Origin: an uncultured Verrucomicrobiota bacterium
GTDB lineage: Bacteria; Verrucomicrobiota; Verrucomicrobiia; Verrucomicrobiales; Verrucomicrobiaceae
DNA length: 45,393 bases
Assembly: GCA_903838675.1 (NCBI GenBank)
Contig: CAILZI010000091.1
Span: 1 to 45,393, forward strand
Direction: 5' to 3'
Shown: positions 7,765 through 16,500 of the stretch, piece by piece
Layout of the letters: each line of letters opens with the position of its first letter
Numbering within the stretch: the first letter of the stretch is position 1
Made by a program: the position numbers and the translations under genes
The notes under the pieces: generated by a model
What the model saw: the letters and a program-made list of their open reading frames with translations, nothing else
Database searches by the model: none
What the model was told of the DNA's origin: nothing

Positions 7765-7846
7765 CAACACAATCCTGAGTCTGCCATCAGGGCGAATGCG
7801 CACTGATCTGCAGACTCTCCATCAAACCGATAAAGACACACAAATT

Positions 7847-7996
7847 ATGCTTACCACCATCGCCATCATCCTCATCGTCCTCTGGCTCCTCGGTCTCGTG
7901 ACCAGCACCACCATCGGTGGTTTTATCCACATCCTGCTGGTGATCGCCATCATCTTTCTCCTGCTGCGTGTCATTCAAGGCCGTCGCGTCCTCTAG
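7847..7996 (+). CDS. Lmo0937-type small membrane protein, 49 residues
   Basis: Two hydrophobic helices (about 3-20 and 26-43) separated by TSTTIGG and ending in a basic tail QGRRVL. This is the layout of the lmo0937/DUF5670 family of very small membrane proteins, of unknown function and often near stress genes. It starts at ATG 7847, 82 nt after the BON gene, in the same orientation. Confidence 0.75.
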   Translation: MLTTIAIILIVLWLLGLVTSTTIGGFIHILLVIAIIFLLLRVIQGRRVL

Positions 7997-8014
7997 AAAA
8001 GCAGAGTCATCCTT

Positions 8015-8236
8015 ATGAAAACACCCGCCGTTGTTGGCATTCTACTCATCGTGCTCGGCATTGCTGCCTTCGCCTATCACAGCTTCACCTACACCACCAC
8101 GGAGAAGGCCATCGACCTTGGCCCCATTCAGGTGACCGCGGAAAAGCAGCACACCATTCCTCTGCCGCCCATCATCGGTGCCGTTGCTCTCCTCGGTGGT
8201 GTGTTGCTGCTGATGCAGGGCCGGAATAAAAGCTGA
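8015..8236 (+). CDS. Small two-helix membrane protein (DUF3185-like)
   Basis: A 73-residue protein with hydrophobic helices at about 5-22 and 52-67, separated by a polar segment with ITVTAEKQHTIPLPP-type character. This is the arrangement seen in DUF3185-like small membrane proteins. Function is unknown. It starts 18 nt after the previous gene and is probably cotranscribed from the BON promoter. Confidence 0.7.
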   Translation: MKTPAVVGILLIVLGIAAFAYHSFTYTTTEKAIDLGPIQVTAEKQHTIPLPPIIGAVALLGGVLLLMQGRNKS

Positions 8237-8249
8237 ACCCCCTGCCCTT

Positions 8250-8405
8250 ATGACCATCACCAAAAGCCACGGCATGCTCGCGCTTGCCATTTATCTCATC
8301 CTCGTCGGACTCAGCGGAGTCTTCAACTTCAACCTCGGACAGCTAAGCGTGGCCGTGCCAATCACCGCGCTCATTGCAGGTGTTCTGATTCTTATCGGCC
8401 GATGA
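8250..8405 (+). CDS. Tiny hypothetical membrane protein, 51 residues
   Basis: ATG 8250 opens a 51-residue reading frame of two hydrophobic segments (about 9-25 and 35-50) joined by FNFNLGQLS. It begins 13 nt after the upstream stop, so it looks like the last gene of the BON operon. I do not recognise a family. Confidence 0.6.
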   Translation: MTITKSHGMLALAIYLILVGLSGVFNFNLGQLSVAVPITALIAGVLILIGR

Positions 8406-8433
8406 AGGGCGCAATGTTTTATCAAAAGCCGGT

Positions 8434-10773
8434 TTGCTTAACTTTGGCCAAGGCTGTCTGCTGCAGCATGCCGCAACCCATGAGAGGAATATCCTGAGTA
8501 CAACCATTTTGCCGCAACGCATCGCCTTTCTTGGCGATTACCTGCCACGGCTCTGCGGCATCGCCACCTTCACACATGATCTGAGTGAGGCCGTGGCTGC
8601 GGCCACGCCCGGCACAGATTGTTTCGTGGGAGCCGTCAATGACCGCGTGGAGGGCTACGAATACCCGCAGCGAGTGCGCTTTGAATTGCTGGAAAAGGAT
8701 CTCCACTCCTACCGGCGTGCGGCGGATTTTTTGAATTTCAGCAACGCGGAAGTGCTCTGCGTTCAGCATGAGTTCGGCATTTACGGCGGCCAGGCGGGAA
8801 GTCATTTGCTGGCGCTTCTCAAGGAAGTGCGCATGCCGGTGGTGACGACCCTGCACACCGTCCTGCGCGAGCCGAACCCCGCGCAGCGCAAGGTGATGGA
8901 AGAGCTGGTGCGGCACAGCGACCGCGTGGTGGTGATGGCGCGCAAAGGCGCGGAAATCTTGCGTGAGACCTATCACGTGCCGGATTCCAAGGTGGACATC
9001 ATCGCGCACGGCATCCCGGACATGCCCTTCATGGACTCAAGCTGCTACAAGGAGCAGTTTGGCGTGGAGGGACGCAAAGTGCTGCTCACTTTCGGACTGC
9101 TGGGGCCGGGCAAAGGCATCGAGCATGTGATCGAAGCGCTGCCAGAGATCGTGCGGCAGCATCCAAATGTGGTGTACCTCATCCTCGGGGCCACGCATCC
9201 GCAGCTCATCGCGCATGAAGGGGAGCGCTATCGCCTGAGCCTCGAACGACTCGCTGAAGAGCGTGGAGTGAAGGAACATGTCATCTTCTACAACCGTTTC
9301 GTGTCACTGGATGATCTCAAGGAATTCATCGGTGCGACAGACATCTATCTCACGCCGTATTTGAATGAAGCCCAGGTGACCTCCGGCACGCTGGCGTATG
9401 TGTTTGGCGCTGGGAAAGCCGTCGTCTCCACGCCTTACTGGCATGCGCAGGAACTGCTGGCCGATGGGCGCGGCGTCCTCGTGCCTTTCCGCAATCCGGC
9501 AGCCATCACGGCGGGCGTATGCGGACTGCTGGATGATCCGGCACGCATGGAAAAAATCCGGCACGAAGCCCATGCCATGGGGCGGGCGATGATCTGGCCT
9601 GCCGTGGCACAGCGCTACCTGGAGTCTTTCCAGCATGCACGGGCAGACCGCAAAGCCACACCGCGCACCGCATTCGCGGGCTGGACGCTGGGAAACCGGC
9701 CCTACGAGCTGCCACCGCTGCGTCTGGACCACGTCGTTCGCATGAGCGATGGCACCGGCATCTTCCAGCACGCGATTTTCAATGTGCCCAATTTTCATGA
9801 AGGCTACTGCACGGACGACAACGCGCGCGCCTTCATCCTGTGCAGCATGCTGGATGAGCTGGGTGACCAGCCACCAGCCGAAAACCTCGGCAAGCTGGCC
9901 ACGAGCTACCTCGCATTCCTCGCTGCGGCGCTGGACTATAAGAGCGGACGTTTCCGCAACTTCATGAGCCATGGCCGCCAATGGCTTGAAGAAGCCGGCA
10001 GCGAAGACAGCCACGCACGTGCGCTGTGGGCTGCGGGCAACGGAGCGGGACGCTCGCGCAATGACGGGCACAGCCGTCTCTCAGCACAGTTGTTTGAGCG
10101 CGGGCTCGAAGCCGTGCTCGGATTCACCTCGCCGCGTGCCTGGAGTTTCACCCTGCTGGGCATTCATGAATACCTGCGCCGCTTCCCCACCAATGCGGCC
10201 ATCAGCGCCATGCGCATGACGCTCACCGAACGTCTGGTGGTGCTGTGGAACGCCTGTGCCACGGAGCACTGGCCCTGGTTTGAAGACAGCGTGACGTATG
10301 AAAACGCACGCTTCAGCCAGGCGCTCATCCTTAGCGGTCAGTGGATGCCGGATCCCGCCGCACTGGAGATCGGCCTCAAGTCCCTGCGCTGGCTCGTGTC
10401 GATCCAGAAGACGCAGTCCGGCTGCTTCCGCCCCATCGGCAGCAATGGTTTTTACCAGCGTGATGGAGCGCGTGCCGACTTCGACCAGCAGCCGCTCGAA
10501 GCACAAGCGATGGTGGCTGCCTGCAACGAAGCCTTCCGCGCCACGCAGGATCCCATGTGGTCTCGTGAGGCCAAGCGCGCCTTTGAATGGTTCCTCGGTC
10601 GCAATGATCTCGGTCTGCCGCTCTATGATTCCACCACAGGTGGCTGTGGCGATGGCCTGCACCACGATCGCGTCAATGAGAACCAGGGAGCCGAGTCTAC
10701 CCTCGCCTTCCACCTCGCGCTCGCGGAGATGAACTGCGCGGAGCATTTGACCACACCGCCCTACGCTTCATGA
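8434..10773 (+). CDS. GT4-type glycosyltransferase with C-terminal helical domain
   Basis: A protein of about 760-779 residues. The first half is a GT-B retaining glycosyltransferase: an N-lobe from about 28, then the C-lobe (GLLGPGKGIEHVIEALPEI near 225 and YLNEAQVTSGTLAYVFGAGKA near 315). The second half (about 415-770) is a largely helical domain rich in Trp and His, of the (alpha/alpha)6 kind seen in glycan-active proteins. It overlaps a GH130 gene by 4 nt, so the two probably act together on a mannose-containing glycan or oligosaccharide. No ATG opens the frame: TTG 8434 is the longest start. CTG 8494, with GAGAGGA 5 nt upstream, has the better ribosome site. Confidence 0.85.
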   Translation: MLNFGQGCLLQHAATHERNILSTTILPQRIAFLGDYLPRLCGIATFTHDLSEAVAAATPGTDCFVGAVNDRVEGYEYPQRVRFELLEKDLHSYRRAADFLNFSNAEVLCVQHEFGIYGGQAGSHLLALLKEVRMPVVTTLHTVLREPNPAQRKVMEELVRHSDRVVVMARKGAEILRETYHVPDSKVDIIAHGIPDMPFMDSSCYKEQFGVEGRKVLLTFGLLGPGKGIEHVIEALPEIVRQHPNVVYLILGATHPQLIAHEGERYRLSLERLAEERGVKEHVIFYNRFVSLDDLKEFIGATDIYLTPYLNEAQVTSGTLAYVFGAGKAVVSTPYWHAQELLADGRGVLVPFRNPAAITAGVCGLLDDPARMEKIRHEAHAMGRAMIWPAVAQRYLESFQHARADRKATPRTAFAGWTLGNRPYELPPLRLDHVVRMSDGTGIFQHAIFNVPNFHEGYCTDDNARAFILCSMLDELGDQPPAENLGKLATSYLAFLAAALDYKSGRFRNFMSHGRQWLEEAGSEDSHARALWAAGNGAGRSRNDGHSRLSAQLFERGLEAVLGFTSPRAWSFTLLGIHEYLRRFPTNAAISAMRMTLTERLVVLWNACATEHWPWFEDSVTYENARFSQALILSGQWMPDPAALEIGLKSLRWLVSIQKTQSGCFRPIGSNGFYQRDGARADFDQQPLEAQAMVAACNEAFRATQDPMWSREAKRAFEWFLGRNDLGLPLYDSTTGGCGDGLHHDRVNENQGAESTLAFHLALAEMNCAEHLTTPPYAS

Positions 10774-12239
10774 GCAGTCCCGTTCGCATTCGCCGTCACG
10801 ACATCACCCTGCAGCCTGAATGTGGCCGCGTCATCATCCGCCCGTTCATTCCGGGCAAGCCGCAGATCATGGCAAACATTCTGGGGCGTGCGCTCGCTCT
10901 CAGCGAAGCGGAGGCCGACGAGGAGCTGCAGGCGATCCTGGCTGAGTTTGCCTCACGTCATTTTGACATCGAATCCCTCCTGCTGACGCATTACGAAAAA
11001 GTGCGGCCGCAGATCGTGTCACAGCCCACGCTCTCGCGCGTGCGGCAGCTGCTCATCGGTGCCCTGTTCTCCGGCGAGTATTCTTTGGAGTCAGCCGCGC
11101 TGTTCAATCCCTCCATGGTGCCGCACCCGGATCAGAGCAGTGTGATGGAAGGCGGTCTGCGCTTCATCATGAGCCTGCGTGCCACGGGGGAGGGCCACAT
11201 CTCCTCCATCGAATTTCGTTCCGGCATCATTGCGCCGGACGGAGCCATCAGCGTGGAGCCGGTCTCGCGTTTTGTCGCGCTGCCGGAGGTGGTGCCAAAT
11301 CCCACGTACAAGAAGTCACGCTTCATCATCAAACTGCAGGAGATGGGCTTCGTGGGCGGGCACGCCACGGCCGTGATGGACCCGCTGGCGGAGGCCTTCA
11401 CCCTGCATGAACTCGACGAAAGCGTGCAGCGTGTGCGCCGCGAATCCAAGCCCGTCGGCCGTGATCTGCGCCGCGCCCTGGAGTGTTTCCGCTGGCTGGC
11501 CGACTCCAACTACGAGCTGAATTTCTCCTCCAAGCTGGCCCTGAGCGAACGCATCATCTTCCCTGTCTCGCCGAATGAAACCAACGGCATAGAGGATGCC
11601 CGCTTTGTCCGCTTCATCGACGACGACGGCTCGGTGATGTACTACGCCACCTACACCGCCTACAATGGCCGCGCCATCCTGCCGCAGCTCATCGAGACTC
11701 AGGACTTCCTGCACTTCCGCGTGCTCACGCTCAATGGCACTGCCGTGCAGAACAAAGGCATGGCGCTGTTTCCCCGGCGCGTCGGTGGCCGCTACGCCAT
11801 GCTCTCGCGCCAGGATGACGAAAACCTTTTCATTATGTTCTCCGACAGCCCGCACCATTGGAGCGATCCCCAGGTCATCCTGCGCCCCTCAGCGATGTGG
11901 GAGTCCGTGAAGATCGGCAACTGCGGCTCGCCCATTGAGACGGCGGCGGGCTGGATCGTCATCACCCACGGCGTCGGCCCCATGCGCAAGTACTGCATCG
12001 GCGCGGCGCTGCTGGATCTGAATGACCCGACGAAGGTCATCGGCCGCCTGCGCGAGCCGCTGCTCTCCCCCGAAGGCCACGAACGTGAAGGCTACGTGCC
12101 CAACGTCGTCTACAGCTGCGGCTCCATGCTGCATGGCCGCGAACTGATCCTGCCCTATGCCATGAGCGACAAAGCGTCTGCGATTGCAACCATGCAGGTG
12201 GACGAACTGCTGGCGGCTCTGTTAGCGAGCGGAAGCTGA
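10770..12239 (+). CDS. GH130 family glycoside phosphorylase/hydrolase
   Basis: A 489-residue protein of glycoside hydrolase family 130, five-bladed propellers that mostly phosphorolyse beta-mannosides. Key blocks are NGIEDARFV (272-280, with Asp276 as likely proton donor), KGMALFPRRVGGRYAMLSRQ (329-348), GNCGSPIET (383-391) and THGVGPMRKYCIGAALLDL (399-417). An N-terminal extension of about 100 residues precedes the propeller. Its ATG overlaps the glycosyltransferase stop (ATGA), a strong sign of joint function in making and breaking one glycan. The exact substrate cannot be read from sequence. Confidence 0.9.
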   Translation: MSSPVRIRRHDITLQPECGRVIIRPFIPGKPQIMANILGRALALSEAEADEELQAILAEFASRHFDIESLLLTHYEKVRPQIVSQPTLSRVRQLLIGALFSGEYSLESAALFNPSMVPHPDQSSVMEGGLRFIMSLRATGEGHISSIEFRSGIIAPDGAISVEPVSRFVALPEVVPNPTYKKSRFIIKLQEMGFVGGHATAVMDPLAEAFTLHELDESVQRVRRESKPVGRDLRRALECFRWLADSNYELNFSSKLALSERIIFPVSPNETNGIEDARFVRFIDDDGSVMYYATYTAYNGRAILPQLIETQDFLHFRVLTLNGTAVQNKGMALFPRRVGGRYAMLSRQDDENLFIMFSDSPHHWSDPQVILRPSAMWESVKIGNCGSPIETAAGWIVITHGVGPMRKYCIGAALLDLNDPTKVIGRLREPLLSPEGHEREGYVPNVVYSCGSMLHGRELILPYAMSDKASAIATMQVDELLAALLASGS

Positions 12240-12311
12240 ACGCACCCAGGCAGTCAAAGCGAGCGCGCGCCCGCCACTTGCCAGAAACCGTGACTGCGCT
12301 TTCCTGCTGCC

Positions 12312-13106
12312 ATGTGTGGCCGTCTGAACCAGTTCGCGAGCATCCCTGCGCTTTCTCTCGCCGGGAAGTCGCTGCGCATTGAACGGCGCACCAAGAAAAA
12401 GGACGAGGACAAGAAGGCCGAAGTGCAGGTGGTCAACAACATCTGCCCCACGGACTACGCGGACGTGGTGACCCTGGAGGCTGGCGAGATGTGCATCGAG
12501 CGCATGCGCTTTGGCCTCGTGCCCTCCTGGGCCAAAGGCAGCAAGGCGGAGGTGGGCAGGAAGTTTGGTCATACCTTCAACGCCCGCTGCGAAAGCCTCT
12601 TTGAGCTGGCCTCCTACCGTGTGCCCATCCTGCGCCAGCGCTGCCTCATTCCCGTGCGTGGCTGGCATGAATGGCCAGATCGTGCCACACCCTACTTCAT
12701 CCATCGCACGGACGATGCGCCCGTGCTTCTGGCCGGCATCTGGGATGTCTGGGAAAGCCACCGCCCGGAGGATTGGGAGACTGGCCCAATCATCACCTCC
12801 ATGAGCGTCGTCACCACGCCACCGGGGCGCTACATGGCGAAGTTCCACGACCGCAGCCCGCTGATTTTGGAAGGCGAAACCGCCCTCGCCTGGATGCAGC
12901 CAGGCATGCAGCCGGACGATCTCCGCCCCCTCTTCAAGCCCTACGAAAGCGAGCACCTGGAAGCCTACCGCGTCTCCACCACCGCCAATCAGGCCCGCAA
13001 CAAGAGTGAGGAGGCTTTGCGCCCCATTGCACCCCCGGTTCCACAGGCGGGAGATGAGCCGGTCCATATTGAAAATGAACTAAGTCCGCAATTGAAACTG
13101 TTCTAA
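12312..13106 (+). CDS. SRAP domain protein (HMCES/YedK-like) with C-terminal QLKLF
   Basis: A 264-residue SOS-response-associated peptidase family protein. The family forms a covalent thiazolidine link to abasic sites in single-stranded DNA through the N-terminal Cys. Here MCGR gives Cys2. Other active-site residues are Asn90 (FNARCES), Glu120 (GWHEW) and His179 (FHDRSPLIL). A charged insert lies at about 24-37. The last five residues, QLKLF (260-264), match the bacterial sliding-clamp-binding pentapeptide pattern QLxLF. It is upstream of the UmuD-like/polymerase operon, whose operator overlaps its stop codon. No LexA-type site is visible before its own start. Confidence 0.92.
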   Translation: MCGRLNQFASIPALSLAGKSLRIERRTKKKDEDKKAEVQVVNNICPTDYADVVTLEAGEMCIERMRFGLVPSWAKGSKAEVGRKFGHTFNARCESLFELASYRVPILRQRCLIPVRGWHEWPDRATPYFIHRTDDAPVLLAGIWDVWESHRPEDWETGPIITSMSVVTTPPGRYMAKFHDRSPLILEGETALAWMQPGMQPDDLRPLFKPYESEHLEAYRVSTTANQARNKSEEALRPIAPPVPQAGDEPVHIENELSPQLKLF

Positions 13107-13119
13107 AGAACAGTATATG
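13092..13119 (+). promoter_or_regulatory. LexA-type SOS operator inside a promoter
   Basis: CTGTTCTAAAGAACAG (13098-13113) is an inverted repeat with the core TGTTC-N4-GAACA. From memory this is the motif described for verrucomicrobial LexA. It sits between a -35-like TTGAAA (13092-13097) and a -10-like TATATG (13114-13119), with 16 nt between them. LexA binding would block polymerase directly. The predicted start of transcription is within 2 nt of the ATG at 13128. The site overlaps the SRAP stop codon. Confidence 0.85.
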
Positions 13120-13127
13120 GTGAAGCC

Positions 13128-13580
13128 ATGCTCACCACACGCCAGCGCCACACCCTAAACCTCCTTTGGCTGTCCCAAGCCCGCTCGTGGATTCGCCATC
13201 AGATCCCGCTTCTGGGCAGCATCATCGCGGGCAGGCCTGAGTTGCAAGAGGGGCGGGTGGACGGCTGCATCGATATTGATCCCTCCACCCTGCGCCTGCC
13301 CAAAAAGGCCCGCACCTTTGCCCTGAAAGTCCGAGGCGACTCCATGCGCAATGCGGCCATTCTGGAAGGCGACATCGTCATCATGGAGTTCCGCGAGGCA
13401 AAGCATGGCGACATCGTGGCGGCGCTTATCGACGGCGAGACAACTCTGAAGCGCTTCGTCGTGCAAAACGGCGTGCCCTACCTGCGTGCCTCGAACCCGA
13501 AGTACCCTGATCTCATCCCGGCTCGGGAATTGGTCATTCAGGGAGTGCTCATCGCCCTGCTACGGCTTTCCAAGAACTGA
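13128..13580 (+). CDS. UmuD/LexA-like S24 autoprotease
   Basis: A 150-residue S24 peptidase. It has the self-cleavage site IPLLGSIIAG (Ala34-Gly35), catalytic Ser72 in RGDSM, and Lys108 in TLKRF. UmuD is about 139 residues and LexA about 200. This protein lacks the full helix-turn-helix, but its first residues (LTTRQRHTLNLLW) resemble the first helix of LexA. RecA-stimulated cleavage would give a UmuD'-like form that activates the partner polymerase. It is 6 nt upstream of the polymerase fusion and directly behind the SOS operator. Confidence 0.9.
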   Translation: MLTTRQRHTLNLLWLSQARSWIRHQIPLLGSIIAGRPELQEGRVDGCIDIDPSTLRLPKKARTFALKVRGDSMRNAAILEGDIVIMEFREAKHGDIVAALIDGETTLKRFVVQNGVPYLRASNPKYPDLIPARELVIQGVLIALLRLSKN

Positions 13581-13586
13581 TGCGCT

Positions 13587-16500
13587 ATGATTCTGCACTT
13601 CGATGCGGATGCGTTCTTTGCCTCTGTGGAGCAGGCCGCCGATAAAAAGCTGCGAGGCCGCCCTGTGGCCGTGGGGGGCGAGCGTCGCGGCATCATCGCC
13701 TCCGCCAGTTATGAGGCGCGGAAGATGGGCATCTACACGCCCATGCCCACCGCGCGTGCGCGGAAGCTCTGCCCCAGTCTCATCGTTTTGCCCTGTGACT
13801 TTGACAAATACGAGCGCTTCTCGCACCTGATGTTTTCGTATGCGTATGACTTCACACCCATCGTGGAGTTGGCTTCCATCGACGAGTGCTACCTCGATCT
13901 CCATGGCGCACGGCAAACGAAGGCTGGTGACACGGCCGCGAAAATGCAGAAGGCCATCGCGCAGAGTCTGAAATTGTCGGTTTCAGTCGGTGTGGGCACG
14001 AACAAGCTCGTGTCGCAGATCGCCAGCAAGCTGCGCAAGCCGCACTGTTTCATCGAAGTGGCTCCCGGTTATGAGCAGGGCTTCCTTTGGCCGCTGGAAA
14101 ACAAATGGCTGCCGCAGGTCGGCCCGCAGCTTGCAGCCAGGCTCAACACCGCCGGGCTGCGCGTGGTCGAGCACATCGCCCGCACGCCGGTGGATGAACT
14201 CTCGCTGCTGGTGGGAAGTGGAGCCCCTGCCCTGCATGAATATGCTCTCGGCAACGATCTTCGCCCTGTGGTCTGCGACGCCCCCGCTGCAAAAAGCTAC
14301 GGCGAGCAGGAGACCTTCGCCCAAGACACCACGGACACCACCTTCATCATCGCCCGCCTGCGCGCCATGGCCGACACGCTCATGCGCCGTGTGCGTGAAG
14401 ATCGCAAAAGCATCCGTACCGTGACGCTGCGCCTGCGCTACAACGACATGGACGAGGTGACCCGCTCCTCCAGTCTCGATGAGCCGACCGATCTGGAGCA
14501 CGACCTCTATCCGCTGCTGCAGGCCATGCTCACCCGCGCATGGGAGCGCCGCGTCAGCGTGCGCCTCATCGGCCTGCGCTTCACCAAGGTCTATGAGACC
14601 GGTTTCTGCAATGTGCTGCCGCTGGAGCAGTCCGACATGAAGCGCGAGCGCCTGCACACGCTCTCCCTCATTGTGGACGATCTTCGCCGTGGCCAGCGCA
14701 GCATCATGCGCGGGCACGATCTCTGGCTTTCACAGCACCGGCAGGCACCACGGCAAACTTTGCCCAAGCCTCAGCTTGTCACCGACCCGACCGCCAGCGT
14801 GACCAATCGCGTTTTGCGGGAACGTCACAGCACGGGGCCTCAAATCATCAGCCGCGCCGCACGTTTCGCAGTGCCTGCGCTGAATGTGAAAAGCTGTTAC
14901 AGCTTCCTAGATTCCACGCTTACCCTTCCCGCCATCATCGCCGCCGCTGCTGCGCATGACATGCCTGCCGTAGCGATCACCGACAGGAACTTGCACGCCG
15001 CCGTGCCGTTCTTCCAGGCCGCCACCGCCGCCGGTATCAAGCCCATCATTGGCGCGGAGCTGTGCTGCGATAAGAAGCCTCTGCTGGCCTATGTGCAGAA
15101 CGTACGCGGCTACCAGAACCTGTGCCGCCTGCTCTCCTTCAACAAGGATGCCTGCATCACCCCCGCGCAGAGGCACGAGCACCACGAGGGCTTGATCATC
15201 CTTGCGGCTGACAGCACCGAGGTGGCCTTGCCGGAGATCCGTTATCACAAGGCGGAGGACAAAGTGTTCTTCGACATCGTGCAGAGCATGAAGACGCTCA
15301 CGCTCCTGCATGAGCAGCACGCGAAGAAACGGCGTGGTGACTTCGCCTTTCATCCGCCCTCACATTGGAGCTGTTCAGCCGCCGCCATGCAGGCTGCGCA
15401 GGACATCGCCGCGCAGTGCGAGTTTGCCTTTGACTTCAAAACCCTGCGCTTCCCGCGCTACACACCTGCCGATGGCAGCACGGCTGCGGCCATGCTGTAT
15501 CGACTCGCGCATGACGGCCTGCGCAACCGCTACGGCAGCAGTGCCAAGCAACATGAGGCGCAGTTGCGCGAAGAGCTCACCATCATCGCGGAGGTGGGTT
15601 ACGAAGAGTACTTCCTCACCGTATGGCACCTGCTGCAGGAATGCGCGCAGCTTGGCATTGGCTGGATCACCCGTGGCAGCGCGGCGGATTCGCTGGTGTG
15701 CTACGCCCTCGGCATCAGCAACGTCTGCCCCATCCGCTTTGAGCTCTACTTCAAACGCTTCCTCAACCGCGACCGCATGGCGCTGCAAAAGCTGCCGGAT
15801 ATTGACATCGACTTCGCGCATGACCGCAAAGACGATGTGGTGCGTCTGCTGCTGGATCGCTACGGCCCCGAGCACGCGGCCATCGTCGGCGGGTTCAACA
15901 CCTTCCAGGCCCGCTCCGCGTTTGGCGATGTCGCAAAAGTACTCGGTGTCGCCGAGAACGAAATCCGCCGCCTCACCGAGCACATGCCATGGACCGACGC
16001 ACGCCATGCGGCAGATGCCGTGGCGCTCTCGCGTGAGTGCGATCATACCGCATGGCAAGAGGAGCCGCTGCGCACGGCGTTGCTCATGGCCGGCATGCTC
16101 GATGGCTTTCCGCGCTATGCCAAAATGCACCCCTGCGGTGTGGTGCTCTCGCGTGATCCCATCCTTGATCAAACGCCCACGTTCATCAGCACCAAAGGCT
16201 GGCCCACCACGCAATTCGACATGGATGCCGTGGAAGCCGTCGGCTTGATCAAGCTCGACATCCTCGCGCAGGGTGGTCTGGCCGTGCTGCGGGACACGCA
16301 GGCCACATTGCAGTCACAGGGCCTTGCGCTTGATCTTCCATCTTTAGAAATCGGCAGCCATGGAGGCACCGAATCGCCCGCTCGCGATAAACCCGTCGAG
16401 CCGTGGAGTGATCCCGGCTTGTGGCACATGATCGCCACGGGCAATGCACGTGGCGTTCATCACATCGAAAGCCCCGCCATGACCAGCCTCGCCTGCATGG

